Assembly (NCBI RefSeq): GCF_014698795.1
Contig: NZ_JACJTR010000008.1
Coordinates: 186,001-250,000 of the forward strand
Reading direction: 5' to 3'
From: Nostoc sp. FACHB-892
GTDB taxonomy: Bacteria; Cyanobacteriota; Cyanobacteriia; Cyanobacteriales; Nostocaceae
Length of the DNA stretch: 64,000 nucleotides
How positions within the stretch are numbered: the stretch's first letter is position 1; every line of letters begins with the position of its first letter. Position numbers and translations under genes: made by a program. The notes beneath the pieces are model-generated. The model searched no databases. It saw nothing but the letters and a program-made list of their open reading frames with translations, and had not been told where the DNA came from. Positions 8,798 through 18,382 of this stretch are shown here, piece after piece.

Positions 8798-11700
8798 GTG
8801 GAACCCATTGCTATTGTCGGTATTGGCTGTCGCTTTCCTGGCGCTAGCAGTCCAGAGGCTTTCTGGCATCTTTTGCATCATGGTATTGATGCTATATCCG
8901 AAGTCCCTATGGAACGATGGGACGTAGATAGTTTATACGATCCCGAACCTGCTACACCGGGAAAAATGAGTACTCGTTATGGCGGATTTATCGAAGGCGT
9001 AGATAGTTTTGATCCGAGCTTTTTCGGTATTTCGCCCCGCGAGGCAGAGCGGATAGATCCCCAACAGAGAGTGGTTCTGAAAGTTGCTTGGGAGGCTTTG
9101 GAAAATGCAGGAATTGCACCTTCTAATCTCTCTGGTACTCAGACAGGAGTCTTTATTGGAATTGGGAACTATGATTATGGAATTGTGGTTTCTAAGGATT
9201 TAGAACGCATCAATGCTTATGATGGCACTGGTAATACACTTGGTATTGCTGCAAATCGCTTGTCTTATCTGCTCAATCTGCGGGGGCCAAGTTTAGCGAT
9301 TGAAACTTCTTGTTCTTCGTCTTTAGTGGCGATTCATTTAGCCTGTCGCAGTCTGCAAAATGCAGAGTCCGATTTATGCTTGGTGGGAGCAGTTAGCTTA
9401 ATGTTGTCGCCACAACAGACAATTATCTACTCCCAAGCTCGGATGATGGCATTGGATGGTCGTTGTAAGACCTTTGATGCTAGTGCTGATGGTTATGTTC
9501 GCGGCGAAGGATGCGGTATTGTTGTGCTGAAGCGTCTTAGCGATGCGATTAGAGATGGCGATCGCATTCAAGCTGTCATCCGAGGTTCGGCAATTAATCA
9601 AGATGGTTTGAGTAATGGATTGACTGCTCCCAATGGCCCTTCCCAACAGGCTGTGATTCGTCAAGCTCTCGAAAATGCCGGAGTAGAGCCAGCGCAAATT
9701 AGTTATGTTGAGGCTCACGGAACTGGTACATCCTTGGGAGATCCGATTGAGGTTAGATCCTTAAAAGCAGTATTGGCAGAGGGACGCAGCACCGATCAAC
9801 CTTGTCTAATTGGCTCAGTCAAAACAAATATCGGTCATCTGGAAGCTGCTGCTGGGATGGCTAGCTTACTCAAAGTAGTACTGGCGTTACAGCACAAAGA
9901 AATTCCAGCGCACCTGCATCTGAAGCAGTTGAATCCATATATTTCCTTGAGTGGAACACCCTTTGCGATCGCCACAGAACGTCAACCTTGGAATGTGAGT
10001 ACAGAGTCTCGTTTGGCAGGCATTAGTTCCTTTGGTTTTGGCGGTACTAATGGGCATATCATTGTCGAGGAAGCACCCTTACAAATTCAAAATTCAAAAG
10101 ATGGTACTGAAAGCAAAGGGGCAAATGACATTTCCCCTTTCTCCCTGCCCCCTGCCCCCTTGCCTCTTGTTGAACGTCCTTTACACTTGTTGAGTCTTTC
10201 GGCAAAAAGTGAGCAGGCATTGCAAGATTTAGCCCAGCGCTATGAAGCAAATCTGGCAACGCACCCAGAATTATCTCTGGCAGATATTTGCTTTACTGCT
10301 AGTACGGGGCGATCGCATTTTGACTACCGCCTAGCTGTGACAGCTCAATCTGTGGAACAGTTACAACAGCAGTTGAGTGCTTTCGTTACCGGGCAGCAGC
10401 CTCATGGATTAGTAACTCGTCAGGTTATCAATCGCAAACAACCGAAGATAGGCTTCTTGTTCACTGGGCAAGGTTCTCAATACGTGGACATGGGACGCGA
10501 GTTATACGAAACGCAGCCCACTTTCCGCCAAACCCTCCAGCAGTGTGATGAGATTCTGCGTCCTCATCTCAAAAAATCTCTCTTAGAGGTGATTTATCCC
10601 AGCAATAAAAATGCGGGTGTTTTGGTAGATGAAACTGCCTATACTCAACCAGCACTATTTGCTCTGGAATATGCCTTGTATAAACTGTGGCAATCTTGGG
10701 GCATTAAACCTGCTGTGGTGATGGGACATAGCGTTGGTGAATACGTTGCTGCTTGTGTAGCAGGCGTGTTTAGCCTAGAAGACGGATTGAAATTGATTAC
10801 TGCACGGGGACGGCTGATGCAAGCCCTACCTGCCAATGGGATGATGGCGGCAGTCATGGCTAGCCCTGAACAAGTAGCAGAACAGATTGCACCCTACTGT
10901 GCCGATAATTCGTTAGCAAAACGGGACACAGTAGTATCTATAGCCGCTATCAATGGGCCCCAGAGCGTCGTGATTTCTGGAAAGCGCCAGATGGTTGAAG
11001 CAATATGCCAATCCTTAACAGCATCTGGAGTTAAGACAAAACCATTAACGGTGTCTCACGCTTTCCACTCACCATTAATGGCCCCAATGATGGAGGAATT
11101 TGCAGCAGTTGCCAAGACTATTAAATACTCCCTTCCTCAAATTAAGTTAACTTCCAATGTCACCGGAAAACTAGTTAGTGAAGAAGTAGCCAATCCTGAG
11201 TACTGGTGTAATCATGTGCTACAACCTGTGCTATTTGCTGAGGGAATGCAGACTTTAGCGCAGCAGAAATGTGACGTATTACTAGAAATTGGCCCCAAGC
11301 CAACACTGTTGGGTATGGGCAGACAGTGCTTGTCTGAGGCACAAGTAAAACAACTGCTATGGTTGCCCAGTTTGCGCCCAGGCCAATCTGATTGGCAGCA
11401 ATTACTCCAAAGTTTGGCAGAACTGTATGTGCAAGGGGTTGCTATTGACTGGAAAGGATTTGACCGAGATTACAACCGTAAGCGCGTAGCACTACCGACT
11501 TATCCCTTTCAGGAACAACGCTACTGGGTTGAATCTGTTGATAATCAGCCTGCCCAGACAGAAATCCCTGTTGTGAATATTGCACAGACTCCCATGTTAC
11601 ACCTGTTACAGCAAGGAGAGATTCAACAGCTAACAGAACAACTTACTAAAACGGCGAATCTGTCTGCTGATGAACAAAAATTTCTCCCGAAGCTGTTAGA

Positions 11701-13681
11701 AGCATTGGTGAAGCAGCACAAGCAGCAATCAATCGCTGCCTCAATTCAAGATTGGTTCCACAATATTGAGTGGCAATCTAAGGCAAGAGAGATAACGGAA
11801 GTTGACAAAAAGCCACAAATCGGTACTTGGTTGATTTTGGCTGACATTGGAGGAGTAGGAAAGGCTCTCGTTGAACATCTGCAAAAACAAGGTAACTCTT
11901 GTATTTTGGTTTATCCAGGAGAATTTTATCAGTCAAAAGGAGGCTCTACCTGGGTTATCAATCCTGCAAGTACAGCAGATTTTGAGCGGTTGCTGAATGA
12001 AATTAGAACAGTTACTCAAAGCCAGCTACAAGGTGTTATTCACCTGTGGAATTTAAATACAGCTAAATCTGAGGTAACAGTAGCGGAGTTAGAGAAATCC
12101 CAGGTGTTGGGCTGTGGCAGCGTCCTATCTCTAGTGCAGACTCTTGCTCGTCACAGTAATATTGATTCACCTCGGCTGTGGTTAGTGACCAGAGGCGCAC
12201 AGCCAGTGCAAACTTTACCAGAAGTTACCCAAGCATCATTATGGGGTATGGGTAAGGTAGTAGCACTTGAGCATCCAGAACTATTCGGTGGCATGGTGGA
12301 TTTATCTCCTGAGCCAACATTAGAAGAAATATCTTTGCTATTGTCAGATATTGCAGATGCTCAAGGTGAAGACCATTTTGCATATCGTGGCGGACAACGT
12401 TATGTAGCTCGTTTGGTACGTAAACAACTACCAGCCAATGTTGAAAGTTGCTCAATATCCGCAAACAGCACTTATCTGATTACAGGTGGACTGGGTGCGT
12501 TAGGGCTGAAAGTAGCAGAGTGGTTGGTGGAACAGGGAGCTAGACAACTGGTGCTAACTGGACGTAGACAACCTAATTCTGAAGCAGAAACTGCGATCGC
12601 TCACCTAGAAAAGATGGGAGCTACAATCCTAGCAGCCCAAGCTGATGTTACCCAAGAGCAAGATTTATTGCAACTATTACATCAAGTACGGACAACAATG
12701 CCACCTCTAGGTGGGATTATTCATGCAGCAGGAGTTGTGGGATATGAAACATTGCAATCTCTGCAATGGGAATCGCTAGAGGCAGTATTGCGTCCCAAAG
12801 CGATCGGTACTTGGCTTTTACACCAACTCACCCAGGATATAAAACTGGATTTCTTTGTTGTCTTCTCTTCTATTGCCTCAGTCTGGGGTTCTCGTGGACA
12901 AGCTCATTACGCGGCTGCCAATGCTTTCTTAGATAGTTTTGCCCACTATCGCCAAGGGCAAGGAATGCCGACGTTAAGTGTGAACTGGGGGCCTTGGGCT
13001 GATGGTGGTATGGCTTCTGATGAAGCTCAAACTTGGCTGGCTCGGATGGGAATTGGCATATTGCAACCAGAACAAGCGCTCACGGCTTTGGGTTTGTTGC
13101 TGGGATCAAATACAGTCCAGGCAACGGTGGCTCAGGTGGACTGGGCGCTGTTCAAAGGGCTATACGAGGCCAGAGGACGGCGAACCTTACTTGAGGAATT
13201 GTCAGTTCAACCATTAGCTGATAGCCAGCCGCAGTCGATTGCTACATCAGTTCTGGTGGCAGAGTTAGAAGCAGCCCCAGCCAGCGATCGCCCAGCCATG
13301 TTAACTGCTTATCTCCAGTCAGAAGTCGGTAAAGTACTAGGCTTTGAACCATCACAACTACCTAACCCAGAGCAAGGCTTTTTTGATTTGGGTATGGATT
13401 CGCTGATGGCAATTGATTTAAAGAGCCGGCTAGATAAGAGATTAGGAACAACATTACCCTCAACAATTACATTTGAGTGTCCCACAATTGCCGATTTGGT
13501 CAAATATTTGGGTCGAGAGGTATTTTTCTGGGACAGCACAGCCAGCGATGTCACAACTTCGCCAGATGAAGAGGAACGGGCTGCAACAGTGGAAATAATT
13601 CAGCAACTATCAGAAACTGCACTTGAAGCCTCAATTGCAGAGGAACTGGCAGGGTTAGAATCTTTACTGCAAAGGACTTAA
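8798..13681 (+). CDS. Type I polyketide synthase, KS-AT-KR-ACP
   Basis: This is a 1627-residue single module. KS: residues about 1-425, active Cys172 in ETSCSSSL, His in EAHGTGT and second His in TNIGHLE. AT: about 545-850, GQGSQ, nucleophile Ser645 in GHSVGE, and HAFHSPLM, which predicts malonyl-CoA. A structural plus catalytic KR follows, with the NADPH loop TGGLGALG at about 1229-1236 and Ser and Tyr in FSSIASVWGSRGQAHYAAAN. There is a Trp eight residues before the Tyr and no LDD motif, which hints at an A-type KR. The ACP carries Ser1535 in LGMDSLM. No DH or ER is present, so it should add one malonyl unit and leave a beta-hydroxyl. The GTG start puts the KS at residue 1 with no docking coil; the C-terminal tail after the ACP may dock to the next synthase, whose gene starts one base after this stop. 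Confidence 0.95.
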   Translation: MEPIAIVGIGCRFPGASSPEAFWHLLHHGIDAISEVPMERWDVDSLYDPEPATPGKMSTRYGGFIEGVDSFDPSFFGISPREAERIDPQQRVVLKVAWEALENAGIAPSNLSGTQTGVFIGIGNYDYGIVVSKDLERINAYDGTGNTLGIAANRLSYLLNLRGPSLAIETSCSSSLVAIHLACRSLQNAESDLCLVGAVSLMLSPQQTIIYSQARMMALDGRCKTFDASADGYVRGEGCGIVVLKRLSDAIRDGDRIQAVIRGSAINQDGLSNGLTAPNGPSQQAVIRQALENAGVEPAQISYVEAHGTGTSLGDPIEVRSLKAVLAEGRSTDQPCLIGSVKTNIGHLEAAAGMASLLKVVLALQHKEIPAHLHLKQLNPYISLSGTPFAIATERQPWNVSTESRLAGISSFGFGGTNGHIIVEEAPLQIQNSKDGTESKGANDISPFSLPPAPLPLVERPLHLLSLSAKSEQALQDLAQRYEANLATHPELSLADICFTASTGRSHFDYRLAVTAQSVEQLQQQLSAFVTGQQPHGLVTRQVINRKQPKIGFLFTGQGSQYVDMGRELYETQPTFRQTLQQCDEILRPHLKKSLLEVIYPSNKNAGVLVDETAYTQPALFALEYALYKLWQSWGIKPAVVMGHSVGEYVAACVAGVFSLEDGLKLITARGRLMQALPANGMMAAVMASPEQVAEQIAPYCADNSLAKRDTVVSIAAINGPQSVVISGKRQMVEAICQSLTASGVKTKPLTVSHAFHSPLMAPMMEEFAAVAKTIKYSLPQIKLTSNVTGKLVSEEVANPEYWCNHVLQPVLFAEGMQTLAQQKCDVLLEIGPKPTLLGMGRQCLSEAQVKQLLWLPSLRPGQSDWQQLLQSLAELYVQGVAIDWKGFDRDYNRKRVALPTYPFQEQRYWVESVDNQPAQTEIPVVNIAQTPMLHLLQQGEIQQLTEQLTKTANLSADEQKFLPKLLEALVKQHKQQSIAASIQDWFHNIEWQSKAREITEVDKKPQIGTWLILADIGGVGKALVEHLQKQGNSCILVYPGEFYQSKGGSTWVINPASTADFERLLNEIRTVTQSQLQGVIHLWNLNTAKSEVTVAELEKSQVLGCGSVLSLVQTLARHSNIDSPRLWLVTRGAQPVQTLPEVTQASLWGMGKVVALEHPELFGGMVDLSPEPTLEEISLLLSDIADAQGEDHFAYRGGQRYVARLVRKQLPANVESCSISANSTYLITGGLGALGLKVAEWLVEQGARQLVLTGRRQPNSEAETAIAHLEKMGATILAAQADVTQEQDLLQLLHQVRTTMPPLGGIIHAAGVVGYETLQSLQWESLEAVLRPKAIGTWLLHQLTQDIKLDFFVVFSSIASVWGSRGQAHYAAANAFLDSFAHYRQGQGMPTLSVNWGPWADGGMASDEAQTWLARMGIGILQPEQALTALGLLLGSNTVQATVAQVDWALFKGLYEARGRRTLLEELSVQPLADSQPQSIATSVLVAELEAAPASDRPAMLTAYLQSEVGKVLGFEPSQLPNPEQGFFDLGMDSLMAIDLKSRLDKRLGTTLPSTITFECPTIADLVKYLGREVFFWDSTASDVTTSPDEEERAATVEIIQQLSETALEASIAEELAGLESLLQRT
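10081..10171 (+). repeat. Intergenic-type low-complexity sequence captured in the KS-AT linker
   Basis: Within the first PKS gene, the stretch between KS and AT contains an A-rich part (AAATTCAAAATTC) followed by a pyrimidine tract (CCCTGCCCCCTGCC). It encodes a linker of about 25 extra residues (IQNSKDG... to LPPAPLPLV) that the other two synthases lack: their linkers run directly from EEAP to the HLLTLSAK block. Very similar CCCTGC-rich tracts occur between genes at 54070-54120. This looks like intergenic repeat DNA taken up in frame. Confidence 0.55.
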
Positions 13682-13682
13682 C

Positions 13683-16600
13683 ATGGGTGAGCATTCTCCA
13701 AAAGTAGACCAGTTGAATTCATCGCAGCGCTTGCTTTTGGCGTTAAAGGAAGCGCGGGCTAAACTTGAGGCGGTGGAGCTATCCAAAGCGGAGCCGATCG
13801 CTATCATTGGCACGGCTTGCCGATTTCCAGGTGGAGCTAATGATCCAGAGGCATTTTGGCAACTGCTGACAAACGGGGTAGATGCGATCGCAAAGACACC
13901 CAGCGATCGCTGGGATGTTGACGCATATTATGATCCCAATCCTGATACTCCAGGGAAAATGTATACCCAGTATGGGGGATTTTTACAGCAAGTAGATCAA
14001 TTTGACGCTCAATTCTTTGGCATTTCTCCCCGCGAAGCTGTGAGAATTGATCCCCAGCAACGCTTGTTGTTAGAGGTGACTTGGGAAGCTCTGGAGAATG
14101 CAGGTTTAGTTAATAACAAGCAAGCAGCCAGCCAAACGGGGGTTTTTGTCGGAGTAACGACAAATGACTACGCACGCCTGTTGATGCCCTACGGGGATCT
14201 GAGCCAAATGGATGCTTATTACCTAACAGGTAATCCCCTAAATGCGATCGCTGGACGTTTGTCATACACTTTGGGGCTACAAGGGCCTTGTATGGCAATC
14301 GATACAGCTTGTTCGTCGTCTCTAGTAGCCATTCACACGGCTTGTCAAAGTCTGCGGAACGAAGAATGCACCCATGCTCTAGCAGGTGGAGTCAACCTAA
14401 TTCTCTCACCAGAAAACAATGTGGCGCTCTCCAAAGCCAAAATTCTTTCTGCTGATGGTCGGTGTAAAACTTTCGATGCCTCGGCTGATGGTATCGTCAG
14501 AGGTGAGGGTTGCGGAATCATAGTACTTAAGCGCCTTAGTGATGCGATCGCTGATGGAGATAATATCCTCGCTTTGATTCGAGGATCGGCTGTTAATCAA
14601 GATGGTGCTAGTAGTGGTTTTACAGTTCCCAATAAAGCGGCTCAGGAAATTTTGCTCCGCCAAGCCTTGACAAGGGCAAGAGTAGAACCATCAGAGGTAG
14701 ACTATGTAGAAGCTCATGGCACAGGTACACCACTGGGAGATCCGATTGAAATCAGAGCATTGGCTGCTGTGTTTGGTAAAGGGCGATCGCTAGAAAACCC
14801 CCTAAAAGTTGGTTCAGTAAAAACCAATATAGGACATTTAGAATCAGCCGCCGGAGTTGCCAGTGTAATTAAAGTTGTATTATCTCTGCAACATCAGCAG
14901 ATTCCTCAGCAGTTACACTTACAGCAACTCAATCCCTACGTTGACTGGAACGAATTGCCAATATCTGTAACAACAAGTCTAACGGCTTGGACTGCAACCC
15001 AAAAGCGGCGGATTGCTGGAGTTAGCGCTTTTGGAGCTAGTGGTACTAATGCTCATGTAGTCTTAGAAGAAGCGCCTTTATTACAGCCAAAGACAGAATC
15101 AACAACGCAGCGATCGCTACATTTGTTAACTCTCTCAGCTAAGACAAAGGAAGCTCTCAAGCAATTAGCTGCTCGTTATCAAACACATCTAGCTGCCAAC
15201 CCCATAGATTTAGATTTAGAAGATATCTGCTTCAGTGCTAATACTGGACGCGGTGATTTCAAACATCGTCTAGCTGTGCTTGTATCTTCAACCACAGAAG
15301 CTTCTCAAAAGCTGTCTGCCTTTGCTCAAGGGCAAGAAGTTGCAGGAATTATTTGCGATCGCATGGAAGGAGCAACTTCTCCAAGAATAGCTTTTCTATT
15401 CACCGGTCAGGGATCGCAGTATGTCGGTATGGGGCGGCAACTCTATGAAACCCAACCAACTTTTCGTGTAGCACTCGATCTCTGCGATGAAATATTGCGA
15501 TCGCAATTCGATTTATCTTTGCTGAAAGTTCTCTATCCGCAAACAGAGGATGTAAGTAATTCCCACATTTTAGATGAGACAGCTTATACTCAACCCGCCT
15601 TATTTGCCTTAGAGTATGCCCTCTTCCAAATGTGGAAATCCTGGGGTATAGAGCCAGCAGTGGTAATGGGGCATAGTGTTGGAGAATACGTTGCCGCTTG
15701 CGTAGCCGGAGTTTTTAGCTTAGAAGATGCTTTAAAGCTGATTGCTACACGGGGACGATTGATGCAAGCTTTGCCTCAAGATGGGGCAATGGTGGCGGTG
15801 CTAGCAAATCCAGAGTTAGTAAAGACTGCTCTAGAACCTTTTAGCGATCAGGTATCAATTGCTGCATTCAATGGCCCTAAGAGTGTGGTGATTTCTGGGA
15901 AACGGGAAGCCGTAAAATCAGTTTGCGCTGTTTTGCAACAAAGAGCAAAAACAAAAGAACTGCAAGTTTCTCATGCTTTCCACTCGCCCCTGATGCAGCC
16001 AATGCTGACAGAGTTTCGGCAGGTAGCAAGCGAGGTTACTTTCTCGACTCCGCAATTGAAACTTATTTCCAATCTGACTGGAGAACTGATCACAGACGAA
16101 ATAACTACTCCTGAGTATTGGTGCAATCATATTCTCAATCCTGTGCAATTCGCAGCTAGCATGAAAACGCTGTTGCAGGAATATGAAGTATTTCTGGAAA
16201 TCGGTTCCAAACCAACATTGTTGGGCATGGGTCGCCAGTGTGCATCAGAGGAGGGACAAGTATGGCTGCCAAGTTTACGTCCTGGACAAGACGATTGGCA
16301 ACAACTCCTGCAAAGCTTAGGAGAATTGTACGTCCGGGGAGTATCAGTAGACTGGAAAGGTTTTAATCAAGATTATCAGCCTCGCCGAGTATTATTACCA
16401 ACCTACCCATTTCAACGAGAACGATTTTGGGTAGAAACAGTTAACAAGGCAATAGAGGTAAAATTCCTCCCATCAAAAGAGCAAAATACAGATTGGTTGT
16501 ATGAAATCGCTTGGCAATCCAAAGCCCTCAACTCTGTCCAAGCCGGAAAATCAGGTAGTTGGTTTATCTTCGCTGATCAAGGCGGGATGGGGCTAAAGCT

Positions 16601-18377
16601 AGCTCATCTGCTGGAGTCACGGGGTGAGTATTGTATCATCGTTACTGCCGGGTCAAGTTACAAGAAGTTACAAGATGAGCATTATCAGATTGATCCGTCG
16701 AATCCTGAAGATTTCCAACGTTTGCTCCGGGAGAGTATAAGCCAATATCAACCGCCTTATCGTGGTGTTGTCCATCTGTGGAGTTTAAATGATCAACCAT
16801 CAGCATTAGAAGTTTCTCAGGGAGAACACTGTGGTAGCGTGTTGCATCTGCTGCAAGCGCTGACTCGAACTGAATGGGTTGAATCGCCCCGGTTGTGGTT
16901 GGTGACTCAGGGCGCTCAAGCAGTAGGGAAATTAACACCACTGCAAGTGCAACAGTCTACTTTGTGGGGTTTGGGACGAGTGATTGCTCTGGAGCATCCA
17001 GAATTGCGCTGTTCTCGCTTGGATTTAGATCCATCCGCCACACAAGAACAAGTGTCAAATTTATTGGCGGAACTGTTAGCACAAGATGCAGAAGACCAAA
17101 TAGCATATCGTCAAGGCGATCGCTATGTTGCCCGCTTAATACAACATACCTCCAGCATATCTGCAATTAACCAAAGAAAGGTCATCCGCGAGAATAACAG
17201 CTATCTGATTACCGGCGGTTTAGGAGCATTGGGATTGAAGGTAGCCCACTGGCTGGTGGAGCATGGAGCGCAGCACCTCGTGCTTACAGGACGGCGTGGA
17301 GCTTCTGAAGCAGTGCAGCAAGAAATTAACAAGTTAGAGCAAGCGGGGGCGCAAGTACTGGTTGTTCCAGCCGACATCTCAAATCGAGACGATGTTAGTA
17401 AGTTGTTGGCGAATGTGAAAAATTCCATGCCTTCCTTGCGAGGTATTATCCATGCTGCCGGCGTGTTGCAGGATGGAATGCTGCTAGGGCAAACTACGGA
17501 AAGTTTTAGCAAGGTGATGGCTCCCAAAGTAGCTGGAGCATGGAATTTACATACCTTGACTCAAGATTTAGAGCTAGACTTTTTCGTTTGCTTCTCATCT
17601 GTATCTGCCTTACTAGGTTCCCCCGGACAAGGAAACTATGCTGCCGCTAATGCTTTCATGGACGCGCTGGCGCATCACCGCCGCGCCCTAGGATTACCAG
17701 CAGTCAGCATCAACTGGGGTCCTTGGAAAGATGCAGGCATGGCAGATGCTTTAAGCAGTCGAGAACAAGCGCGTTGGGCAGAGCAAGGTATAAGTACAAT
17801 TGGGCTAGAGTCAGGATTGCAGATATTGGAGGATATTCTAACTCAGGATGTCGCTCAGATAGGTGTGCTACCAGTAGACTGGTCTAAATTCTTGGGACAA
17901 CTGCCACAAAATTTAGAATTTTCCTTCCTTGAGGTATTTGCTTCACAGGTAGAACCAGCACAAACTGCAAAATCTGAGTTTCTCGAACAATTAGAAGCAG
18001 CTCCTGCTAAAGAAAAGCGATCGCTATTATTAACTCACGTTCGCTCCCTAATTGCCAAAGTCTTAAATTTGAAATCACCTGAAGAAATAGACATATATCA
18101 AGGTTTTACAGACCTGGGTATGGATTCGCTTATGGCTGTGGAGTTAAAAAATCGCCTCCAAACCAGCTTGGAATATTCGATTCCTGCATCCTTAGTTTTT
18201 GACTATCCCACAGTAGCAGCCTTAGTTGACTATTTAGCTGGGGAAATGCTGGCAACATCTGATGTCGTTGAGAGCGAAGTTGTAGAGCAAATTATCCCTG
18301 AATCAAATTTTGACGATTTATCCGATAGTGAGGCCGAAGCGTTACTACTTACCAAATTAGCAAGCATGAGGTATTAA
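13683..18377 (+). CDS. Type I polyketide synthase, KS-AT-KR-ACP
   Basis: This is a 1564-residue single module, second in the line. Residues 10-35 form a charged helix (LLLALKEARAKLEAVE), a typical N-terminal docking coil. The KS has active Cys210 in DTACSSSL, EAHGTGT and TNIGHLE. The AT has Ser665 in GHSVGE and HAFHSPLM, predicting malonyl-CoA. The KR has TGGLGALG at about 1177-1184, Ser and Tyr in FSSVSALLGSPGQGNYAAAN, and an LQD variant of the LDD motif, which points to a B-type KR of opposite hydroxyl configuration to the first module. The ACP carries Ser1482 in LGMDSLM. The C-terminus ends in SDSEAEALLLTKLASMRY, a common cyanobacterial C-terminal docking helix. There is no DH, ER or TE. 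It should add a second malonyl unit and reduce it to a beta-hydroxyl. Confidence 0.95.
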   Translation: MGEHSPKVDQLNSSQRLLLALKEARAKLEAVELSKAEPIAIIGTACRFPGGANDPEAFWQLLTNGVDAIAKTPSDRWDVDAYYDPNPDTPGKMYTQYGGFLQQVDQFDAQFFGISPREAVRIDPQQRLLLEVTWEALENAGLVNNKQAASQTGVFVGVTTNDYARLLMPYGDLSQMDAYYLTGNPLNAIAGRLSYTLGLQGPCMAIDTACSSSLVAIHTACQSLRNEECTHALAGGVNLILSPENNVALSKAKILSADGRCKTFDASADGIVRGEGCGIIVLKRLSDAIADGDNILALIRGSAVNQDGASSGFTVPNKAAQEILLRQALTRARVEPSEVDYVEAHGTGTPLGDPIEIRALAAVFGKGRSLENPLKVGSVKTNIGHLESAAGVASVIKVVLSLQHQQIPQQLHLQQLNPYVDWNELPISVTTSLTAWTATQKRRIAGVSAFGASGTNAHVVLEEAPLLQPKTESTTQRSLHLLTLSAKTKEALKQLAARYQTHLAANPIDLDLEDICFSANTGRGDFKHRLAVLVSSTTEASQKLSAFAQGQEVAGIICDRMEGATSPRIAFLFTGQGSQYVGMGRQLYETQPTFRVALDLCDEILRSQFDLSLLKVLYPQTEDVSNSHILDETAYTQPALFALEYALFQMWKSWGIEPAVVMGHSVGEYVAACVAGVFSLEDALKLIATRGRLMQALPQDGAMVAVLANPELVKTALEPFSDQVSIAAFNGPKSVVISGKREAVKSVCAVLQQRAKTKELQVSHAFHSPLMQPMLTEFRQVASEVTFSTPQLKLISNLTGELITDEITTPEYWCNHILNPVQFAASMKTLLQEYEVFLEIGSKPTLLGMGRQCASEEGQVWLPSLRPGQDDWQQLLQSLGELYVRGVSVDWKGFNQDYQPRRVLLPTYPFQRERFWVETVNKAIEVKFLPSKEQNTDWLYEIAWQSKALNSVQAGKSGSWFIFADQGGMGLKLAHLLESRGEYCIIVTAGSSYKKLQDEHYQIDPSNPEDFQRLLRESISQYQPPYRGVVHLWSLNDQPSALEVSQGEHCGSVLHLLQALTRTEWVESPRLWLVTQGAQAVGKLTPLQVQQSTLWGLGRVIALEHPELRCSRLDLDPSATQEQVSNLLAELLAQDAEDQIAYRQGDRYVARLIQHTSSISAINQRKVIRENNSYLITGGLGALGLKVAHWLVEHGAQHLVLTGRRGASEAVQQEINKLEQAGAQVLVVPADISNRDDVSKLLANVKNSMPSLRGIIHAAGVLQDGMLLGQTTESFSKVMAPKVAGAWNLHTLTQDLELDFFVCFSSVSALLGSPGQGNYAAANAFMDALAHHRRALGLPAVSINWGPWKDAGMADALSSREQARWAEQGISTIGLESGLQILEDILTQDVAQIGVLPVDWSKFLGQLPQNLEFSFLEVFASQVEPAQTAKSEFLEQLEAAPAKEKRSLLLTHVRSLIAKVLNLKSPEEIDIYQGFTDLGMDSLMAVELKNRLQTSLEYSIPASLVFDYPTVAALVDYLAGEMLATSDVVESEVVEQIIPESNFDDLSDSEAEALLLTKLASMRY

Positions 18378-18382
18378 AAGCA

